Part shown: piece after piece, positions 58,458 to 64,000 of the stretch | How positions within the stretch are numbered: the stretch's first letter is position 1 | How the letters are laid out: each line of letters opens with the position of its first letter | From: UBA2421 sp002343075 | GTDB lineage: Bacteria; Planctomycetota; Phycisphaerae; Tepidisphaerales; Tepidisphaeraceae | Direction of reading: 5' to 3' | Length of the DNA: 64,000 nucleotides | Assembly (NCBI GenBank): GCA_937982565.1 | Contig: CALJLN010000033.1 | Location: 60,218 to 124,217 of the forward strand | Made by a program: the position numbers and the translations under genes | The notes under the pieces: generated by a model | What the model was told of the DNA's origin: nothing | Seen by the model: only the letters and a program-made list of their open reading frames with translations | Database searches by the model: none

Positions 58458-59522
58458 ATGCATTCTACAATTCGCAGGCATATGGGAAGGATCCCCGCGC
58501 TTGTCGCCATCGTCGCCGCCTCCGCCGTATCGACTGCCGTCGCAACTCTGGCAGCGGAAGAGGCATTCGCACATCAACCCACATCGCAAACCTGGGAGCT
58601 GAAAGGCAAAGAGTGGCAGCCCGCTGCCGGCAGTGCTGTCGATCCGTCGCAGGTTGGCGATCCGACGCTGGATGAGATTGAGGGCCTGATCGAACGGGGG
58701 CGGGGCAAGGATGCGTTTAAGAAGGCGGTCGTCTGGCTCAATGGCAACTCCGGCTCGCCCTCGCGCGACCGCGGTCTGTACCTCGCGGCGCGGTCGCTTT
58801 ATATCTCGGGCAACAAGGTCAAGTCGTTCTATTACTGCGACGAACTGATGGACCTGTTTACCGAGAGCGCATACTTTCAGCCGGCGCTGGAACTGCAATA
58901 TCAGATCGCTGACGGATACCTGGGCGGCGAGAAACGTCGTGTTCTCGGCCTGCCATTGGATGATTACTCGGATGAAGCGATCGAGATGCTGTTCCGCATT
59001 CAGGTGCGCTCGCCCGGGTCGCAACTTGCCGAGCGCGCCTTGTTAAGGTCGGCGGATTACTACTATTCCAAGAGCGATTATGATCTGGCGGGCGATGCCT
59101 ACGCAGCGTATGTGCGCAGCTACCCGCGCAGCCCTGATATCGCGCGGATCAGGCTCCGGCAGGCGTGGTCCTATCTCGCACAGTTCCGCGGGCCTCGATT
59201 TGACGCCACGCCGATTGTTAACGCAAAGAGCCAGCTGACCGACCTCATCGCCACTTATCCGGAACTGGCGCAAGAGGAAAATCTCGGCCAGCTGGTTGAC
59301 CGGATTGACAGCACGATCGCACAGAAGTTTCTGACCACCGCATCTTACTACAAGCGGGTGCGCAAGCCGGTCGCTGCGGCGTATCTCTACCAGGCACTGC
59401 TCGAAGGCTACGCCGCCACACCGGAAGCAGAAACTGCTCGCGAACAGCTGGAGTTGCTCCCGCAAGAGGCGCGCGATGCTGCACTGGCCAAACCCACCCT
59501 GCCATCAGCGAGCGCACAATAG
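58458..59522 (+). CDS. BamD-like TPR protein
   Basis: A 354-residue exported protein with an N-terminal hydrophobic signal (IPALVAIVAASAVSTAVATLA) but no lipobox Cys, unlike classical BamD. The rest is TPR-like: RGLYLAARSLYISGNKVKSF, YFQPALELQYQIADGYLGGE, LLRSADYYYSKSDYDLAGDA and YYKRVRKPVAAAYLYQALLE. The spacing and the position next to an LptE-like lipoprotein argue for an outer-membrane assembly factor. ATG 58458 or 58482 may be the start. Relationship to BamD is inferred from fold and context. Confidence 0.65.
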   Translation: MHSTIRRHMGRIPALVAIVAASAVSTAVATLAAEEAFAHQPTSQTWELKGKEWQPAAGSAVDPSQVGDPTLDEIEGLIERGRGKDAFKKAVVWLNGNSGSPSRDRGLYLAARSLYISGNKVKSFYYCDELMDLFTESAYFQPALELQYQIADGYLGGEKRRVLGLPLDDYSDEAIEMLFRIQVRSPGSQLAERALLRSADYYYSKSDYDLAGDAYAAYVRSYPRSPDIARIRLRQAWSYLAQFRGPRFDATPIVNAKSQLTDLIATYPELAQEENLGQLVDRIDSTIAQKFLTTASYYKRVRKPVAAAYLYQALLEGYAATPEAETAREQLELLPQEARDAALAKPTLPSASAQ

Positions 59523-59560
59523 CGCGCCCGGCCGGGCGAAGCGGTACACTGATCGCAGTT

Positions 59561-60100
59561 ATGAAACGCATTGCCAAAGCACCCATCGCGCTCCAAGTAC
59601 TCGTCGCCCCGCTGCTGCTCGCAGGCCTCATGCCGCTTTCGGGCTGCGGCTACAATCAAGGCGGATATACGCAGTCATCGCTGTACAGGCAGGATATCAA
59701 GACGGTCGCTGTGCCGATCTTCACGAGCAAGAGTTTCACCCGCGGAATTGAATTTCAGCTTTCTAAAGCCATCACCGAACAAATTGAATCCACCACTCCG
59801 TACAAGGTCGTCCCCGCCGAGCGGGCTGACACTGTGCTCGAAGGGCAGATCGTCGATGCGAGCATCAGCACGGTCAGCAGCGACAACCGCGCCGCCATCC
59901 CGCAGGAACAGCTTTATCGTGTAGCGGTCAATTTCACATGGAAGGACCTGCGGACAGGAAAAATCATTGTTGAACGTCGCAACTTCGAACAAACCAGCAC
60001 GTTCTACCCTACAATGGGCGAAGGCCGATTCATCGGCACCCAACAATCCACCGAGGCCCTGGCTCGCGGCATCGTGCAGGAACTGCAGGCGGATTGGTAA
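59561..60100 (+). CDS. lptE: LptE-like lipoprotein
   Basis: A 179-residue lipoprotein with a signal peptide ending in the lipobox LSGC. The mature part has the LptE layout: CGYNQGGYTQ just after the Cys, IKTVAVPIFTSKSFTRGIEF, a helix LSKAITEQIE, then TVLEGQIVDASISTVSSDN and the C-terminal helix TEALARGIVQELQADW. LptE plugs the LptD barrel during LPS insertion; in planctomycetes this points to a Gram-negative-type outer membrane. It follows the BamD-like gene by 38 bp. Confidence 0.78.
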   Translation: MKRIAKAPIALQVLVAPLLLAGLMPLSGCGYNQGGYTQSSLYRQDIKTVAVPIFTSKSFTRGIEFQLSKAITEQIESTTPYKVVPAERADTVLEGQIVDASISTVSSDNRAAIPQEQLYRVAVNFTWKDLRTGKIIVERRNFEQTSTFYPTMGEGRFIGTQQSTEALARGIVQELQADW

Positions 60101-60130
60101 CCGGCGGACGGTCGCTTTTGGAGGTTCCCA

Positions 60131-61486
60131 GTGTTCGACCCATCTCGCTCTCACCTGGCCGGAAACGGCCCAACCCGGCGTCATTTTCTGTTGCAATCGG
60201 CTGCGGCGCTGTCGGCACCCTGGCTGATCGGTGCCAGTCGCGCCTTCGCACAGCACCCCACGCCCGTGCGAGGTTTGAGCGACGACGAACTGATGGAAAC
60301 GGTGCAGCGGCAGACGTTTCGCTACTTCTGGGAGTTTGCCCACCCGGCCTGCGGCCTCGCCCGTGAGGGAAGCGGCCACGATCCCAATATTGTCACCATC
60401 GGGGGTGCGGGCTTCGGGTTGATGGCCATGCTCGCCGCCGCCGAACGGGGGTGGATCACGCGCGAACAGCTTATCGCACGCTACACCCAATGCCTTGAGT
60501 TTCTCGTAAAGGCCGAACGCTTTCACGGCGTTCTCCCACACTGGATGCACGGCGAAACCGGCAAGGTCTGGCCGTTCAACCCCACCGACGACGGCGGCGA
60601 CCTCGTCGAGACCTCATTCCTCATCCAGGGCCTGCTCGCCGCTCGGCAATATTTCTCCAATGACACGCCCGAAGAGCGCGCCATTCGTGGTCGCATCACC
60701 CAACTCTGGCATGAAGTCGAGTGGGATTGGCACACGCAAGGCGGGCGCAAAGTGCTCTACTGGCACTGGTCCCCCAACCATGGCTGGAAGAAAAACCACG
60801 AAATCCGCGGCTGGAATGAATGCCTCATCACCTATGTGCTGGCAGCGGCCTCGCCGACGCATCCGGTCGATCCTTCTGTCTACCACGAAGGATGGGCAAC
60901 CAGCGATCACATGGCCAACGGCAAAGAATACTTCGGCATCAAGCTCCCGCTCGGCGGGGAGATGGGCGGGCCGCTTTTCTTCGCGCACTACTCGTTCCTG
61001 GGACTCAACCCCAACGGCCTGCGCGATCGCTACGCAAACTATTGGGAGCAGAATGTCGCCCACTCGCGCGTCAACCACGCCTATTGCGTCGCCAACCCAA
61101 ACAACCACAAGGGATATGCCGACAACTGCTGGGGGCTGACCGCCAGCGTCTCGGTAAAAGGCTACACCGCGCATTCGCCGACGAACGACCGCGGCGTGAT
61201 TGCCCCCACCGCCGCCATCTCCTCAATTCCATACACACCCAAAGAGTCGCTCGCGGCAATGCGACACTTTTACGAACACCACGGCGACAAACTCTGGCGC
61301 GAAAATGGCTTCCTCGACTCGTTTAGCGAACAACACAACTGGGTCGCAGAGACGTTTCTGGCCATCGATCAGGGGCCGATCGTCGTGATGATCGAAAATC
61401 ACCGCACCGGCCTGCTGTGGAATCTGTTTATGCGCGACACCGAGGTCCTCGAAGGCCTGAAGCGCCTCGAGTTTGCGATCGGGTGA
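60131..61486 (+). CDS. Tat-exported glycoamylase-like glycoside hydrolase (GH144-type)
   Basis: A 451-residue protein. The N-terminus has a twin-arginine signal (TRRHFLLQSAAALSAP then ASRAFA). The mature part matches the glycoamylase-like (alpha/alpha)6-barrel domain: QTFRYFWEFAHPACGLARE, GAGFGLMAMLAAAERGWITR, LPHWMHGETGKVWPFNPTDDGG, and FAHYSFLGLNPNGLRD. GH144 members cleave beta-1,2-glucans; a related carbohydrate is likely but not proven here. Catalytic acidic residues are not assigned. It begins about 30 bp after the LptE-like gene. Confidence 0.85.
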   Translation: MFDPSRSHLAGNGPTRRHFLLQSAAALSAPWLIGASRAFAQHPTPVRGLSDDELMETVQRQTFRYFWEFAHPACGLAREGSGHDPNIVTIGGAGFGLMAMLAAAERGWITREQLIARYTQCLEFLVKAERFHGVLPHWMHGETGKVWPFNPTDDGGDLVETSFLIQGLLAARQYFSNDTPEERAIRGRITQLWHEVEWDWHTQGGRKVLYWHWSPNHGWKKNHEIRGWNECLITYVLAAASPTHPVDPSVYHEGWATSDHMANGKEYFGIKLPLGGEMGGPLFFAHYSFLGLNPNGLRDRYANYWEQNVAHSRVNHAYCVANPNNHKGYADNCWGLTASVSVKGYTAHSPTNDRGVIAPTAAISSIPYTPKESLAAMRHFYEHHGDKLWRENGFLDSFSEQHNWVAETFLAIDQGPIVVMIENHRTGLLWNLFMRDTEVLEGLKRLEFAIG

Positions 61487-61550
61487 GCTGAACGCGGGAG
61501 ATGAAGCCTGAATCGTGCCGCTGCGTTCTTTGTTCAACGCAAAACGGCAA

Positions 61551-61580
61551 GCACGACACGGCGCGTACGCCATGTCGTGC
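61551..61580. terminator. Inverted repeat between convergent genes
   Basis: GCACGACA (61551-61558) pairs with TGTCGTGC (61573-61580), with GGCG/CGCC continuing the stem inward after one mismatch. It lies between the glycoamylase-like gene and fusA 3' ends. No T-run follows on either strand, so it is only a possible bidirectional terminator. Confidence 0.4.
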
Positions 61581-61615
61581 CAACCGGGCTGACTACTGCC
61601 GAATGCCGACAAGCA

Positions 61616-63751
61616 TCAGGCCTTGCCTTCGAGGATTGTCTTCTTCACATTCCCGGGGACTTGCGCATACTTCAGCGGTTCCATGACGCTGCTGGCGCGG
61701 CCGGTGCTCATGCTCCGAAGTTCGGTGGTGTACCCAAACATTTCCGCAAGAGGCACTTCCGCTTCGACAATCGTCGTCACGCCGCGCTCCGAGCTATCCA
61801 AAATCAGCCCGCGGCGGCGATTGAGGTCGCCGGTGACATTGCCTACGAATTCCTTCGGCGTGGTCACCACCACCTTCATGATCGGTTCGAGCAGTTCCGG
61901 CTTCGCAGCCTTCACCGCATCGATAATCGCCAGTCGGCCCGCCAGCTCGAACGCAACCTGGCTCGAGTCGACATCGTGGTAGCTGCCGTCCGTCAGGGTG
62001 ACTTTCAGGTTGATCAGCGGATAGTTCGCCAGAATGCCCGTCTTACAGGTCTGCCGCACGCCCCATTCCACCGACGGAATGTATTCCTTCGGAATCGAAC
62101 CGCCGACGATCTTGTTTTCAAACGCAATGCTGTCTTCCCAGTGCAGCTTCTTGAGCTCTTCCGGCTCGAGGCCGGACCCGTCGAACGGCTCGACGGTGAT
62201 CCAGCAATCGCCGAACTGTCCGCGACCGCCGGACTGCTTCTTGTGCAATCCGCGAATGTCCTTCGCCACCGCGGTGATGGTCTCTCGGTAGCTCACCTTC
62301 GGCTTGCCGACCACCACATCCACCTTGTAGTCGCGCGTCAGGCGCATCTTGATAATTTCAAGGTGCAGCTCGCCCATGCCCGCGATGATGGTCTCGCCGG
62401 TCTCGGCGTTGTAGTTCGCCGAAAACGTCGGGTCCTGCCGACGCAGGTTGGTGAGCGCGCTGCCGAGTTTATCTTTGTCGCCGCTCGATTTCGGCTCGAT
62501 CGACATGCTGATAACCGGCTCGGGAAACGTCGGCCGTTCAAGGATGATCGGATGATCCGGGTCGCAAAGCGTGTCGCCGGTCATCGCTTCATCAACACCA
62601 ATCACCGCGACGATATCGCCGGCTTCGGCCACCTCGCGCGGCAGGCGGTCGTTGGCCGACATCTGAAACATGCGGCTGATGTTCTCTTTGCTCGCCTTGT
62701 TGGCGTTCAGAACGCGCGTCCCCTTTTCCAGCTTGCCGGAGTAGACGCGCACATAAGTCAGCGTGCCAAACTTGTCGTCAACAATCTTAAACGCCAGCCC
62801 GCAGAATGGCTCCTCCGGCTGCCGCTTCCGCTCGATGTGCTGATCCTTGTCTTTTGGATGCGTCCCGGTCGCCGGCGGCATGTCCAGCGGGTTGGGCAGG
62901 TAATCGATAACCCCGTCAAGCAGCGCCTTAATGCCCACATATTTATACGCCGAACCGCAGAACAGCGGGTGCGCACGAAACTCAATCGTCCCCTTCCGCA
63001 ACGCCGCCACGATCTCGGCAACCGTCAACGATTCCGGGTCGCTGAGATATTTCTCCGCCAGCGTATCATCCAGTTCCGCCACCTTCTCAAGCATGATCGC
63101 GCGATAGTGATCATACTTTTCCTTCATGTGTTCCGGCACAGGTTTGGTGGTGATCGTGTTGCCCTTGTCGGTTTCGCTGGTCATGTCGGTGTAGTAGCCC
63201 ACACCGCGAATGAGATCGATAATCCCCTTAAACGTGTCCGCCTGCCCGTCGGGAATCACAACCGGAATCGCCGGCGCGCCCAGGCGCGAAAGAATCGTCT
63301 GGTAGCAATACTCATAATCCGCGCCCACCTTGTCCATCTTGTTGACAAAGCAAATGCGCGGCACGTTGTACTTCGTCGCCTGACGCCACACCGTCTCCGA
63401 TTGCGCCTCGACGCCTTCCTTCCCGTCAAACACCGCCACCGCGCCATCCAGCACGCGCAAGCTGCGTTCCACCTCTGCCGTGAAGTCGACGTGCCCGGGC
63501 GTGTCGATCAGGTTGATGTTGTACATGTCCCCGTTGCGCTTCCATTCGCAAAAGGTCGCCGCCGAGTTGATCGTGATGCCGCGCTTCTGCTCTTCCGGAT
63601 CAAAATCCATGACCGCAGTGCCTTCGTGCACTTCGCCCACCTTGTGCACCCGGCCGGTGTAATAAAGAATGCGCTCCGATGCCGTCGTCTTGCCTGCGTC
63701 GATGTGTGCTGCGATGCCGATGTTGCGAATTTTGGTCAGGTCACGTGCCAT
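61616..63751 (-). CDS. fusA: Translation elongation factor G
   Basis: The ribosomal translocase, 711 residues. G1 is AAHIDAGKTT, switch I HEGTAVMDFDPEEQKRGIT, G3 DTPGHVDF, G4 NKMDKVGADY, followed by domains II-V (GAGFKIVDD-type domain II, SMSIEPKSSGDKDKLGSAL, GELHLEI in domain III). Length and motif order match EF-G. A leader of about 150 nt with hairpins precedes ATG 63751. rpsL/rpsG, commonly upstream, are not seen before the window edge. The MDFDPEEQ switch I differs from the common MDWMEQEQ. Confidence 0.96.
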   Translation of the reverse strand: MARDLTKIRNIGIAAHIDAGKTTASERILYYTGRVHKVGEVHEGTAVMDFDPEEQKRGITINSAATFCEWKRNGDMYNINLIDTPGHVDFTAEVERSLRVLDGAVAVFDGKEGVEAQSETVWRQATKYNVPRICFVNKMDKVGADYEYCYQTILSRLGAPAIPVVIPDGQADTFKGIIDLIRGVGYYTDMTSETDKGNTITTKPVPEHMKEKYDHYRAIMLEKVAELDDTLAEKYLSDPESLTVAEIVAALRKGTIEFRAHPLFCGSAYKYVGIKALLDGVIDYLPNPLDMPPATGTHPKDKDQHIERKRQPEEPFCGLAFKIVDDKFGTLTYVRVYSGKLEKGTRVLNANKASKENISRMFQMSANDRLPREVAEAGDIVAVIGVDEAMTGDTLCDPDHPIILERPTFPEPVISMSIEPKSSGDKDKLGSALTNLRRQDPTFSANYNAETGETIIAGMGELHLEIIKMRLTRDYKVDVVVGKPKVSYRETITAVAKDIRGLHKKQSGGRGQFGDCWITVEPFDGSGLEPEELKKLHWEDSIAFENKIVGGSIPKEYIPSVEWGVRQTCKTGILANYPLINLKVTLTDGSYHDVDSSQVAFELAGRLAIIDAVKAAKPELLEPIMKVVVTTPKEFVGNVTGDLNRRRGLILDSSERGVTTIVEAEVPLAEMFGYTTELRSMSTGRASSVMEPLKYAQVPGNVKKTILEGKA

Positions 63752-63900
63752 AAATGCCTTAATCCTTTGGCGTTACAGATGCACGACTCACGCCCCAGCC
63801 GGCCGACAGGCCAGCCGGGCACGCATCGTGCCCAGTTTTCGTTCGCGGAATCGGCGCACGGCGCAAACCCTGCGCCGCGGCCCCGAAACGAGAGCGAAAT

Positions 63901-63928
63901 AGTGTAGGGAACCCCGTGCGTTCGTCAA
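63901..63928 (-). promoter_or_regulatory. Putative sigma70-type promoter of fusA
   Basis: On the minus strand TTGACG (63928-63923) and TACACT (63906-63901) are separated by 16 bases. Transcription would start near 63894, leaving a leader of about 140 nt with hairpins such as GGGCACG/CGTGCCC. Confidence 0.4.
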
Positions 63929-63952
63929 GATTCGACATGAAACCAAAACGGG

Positions 63953-63971
63953 GGCCAACCGAGGGTTGGCC
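63953..63971 (-). terminator. Hairpin terminator of a gene beyond the right edge
   Basis: GGCCAACC and GGTTGGCC form a perfect 8-bp stem with a 3-base loop. In minus-strand direction it is followed by CCCCGTTTTGGTTT, a T-rich tail, so it probably ends a transcript coming from the right. Confidence 0.5.
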
Positions 63972-64000
63972 GAGAGACAATGCACAGACAACGGCAAAAT

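Noticed and set aside
61577..63907. 776-codon plus-strand open frame antisense to fusA
   Set aside because: It is a mirror of EF-G codon bias in high-GC DNA: rich in Arg, His, Val and Leu, no domain, and fully opposite a clear fusA.
1..64000. CRISPR array, prophage or insertion-sequence transposase
   Set aside because: No regularly spaced direct repeats with unique spacers, and no transposase, integrase or phage structural motif was found in any frame.

Overview
The window reads as a high-GC chromosomal segment of a planctomycete, most likely class Phycisphaerae. That is an inference from content, not from a 16S gene. The clues are a cell-surface protein whose N-terminus carries the LEPRRLLA signature, FN3 and dockerin-like repeats, glycine-rich PilM-type proteins, TPR/PQQ-like secreted proteins, a B12-dependent ribonucleotide reductase, and diderm envelope functions (LptE-like, BamD-like, TolC-like). 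Genes are dense and strand switches are frequent. Many same-strand neighbours overlap by 4 bp, which suggests translational coupling.

Left part (1-18 kb): the 3' part of a TPR/beta-propeller protein, a NifU-like scaffold domain, PPK2, a YgfZ-like protein, a UVR-motif protein, tRNA-Arg(CCG), tRNA-Val(GAC), ilvC, and an argD-like aminotransferase coupled to a lipoprotein. Then comes a three-gene minus-strand cluster headed by a PilM-like protein, and a MtaB-type tRNA methylthiotransferase carrying two unusual insertions.

Middle (18-38 kb): cmk-plsC-mazG-like, a ThuA-like protein, an entericidin-like peptide, carA coupled to a DUF3465-like protein, and a complete MacA/MacB/TolC-type export operon (membrane-fusion protein, ATPase, permease, outer-membrane channel). 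Next are a Ppx/GppA-HD phosphatase, a NagX-like acyltransferase, a TraB/GumN-like protein, a TPR secreted protein and a GH38 alpha-mannosidase.

Right part (38-64 kb): an intergenic region with an inverted pair of DnaA boxes, dcd, two lipoproteins, NrdJ interrupted by a 424-residue intein, a three-subunit proton-translocating transhydrogenase, and an RsuA-type pseudouridine synthase. An accessory island (49.5-55.3 kb) holds three parS-like palindromes, a dockerin-gene remnant, and a large surface protein whose start is put out of frame by a run of ten G residues. The window closes with a MetE-like protein, an epimerase, recO, BamD-like and LptE-like genes, a Tat-exported glycoamylase-like enzyme and fusA.

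The most unusual signals are: the poly-G tract at the surface-protein start; the parS-like cluster; inverted arrays of degenerate 7-bp units found both between the transhydrogenase genes and inside the intein; in-frame insertions in ArgD and MtaB; and a candidate plus-strand small RNA beside carA. All calls come from reading the sequence alone; no database search was run.
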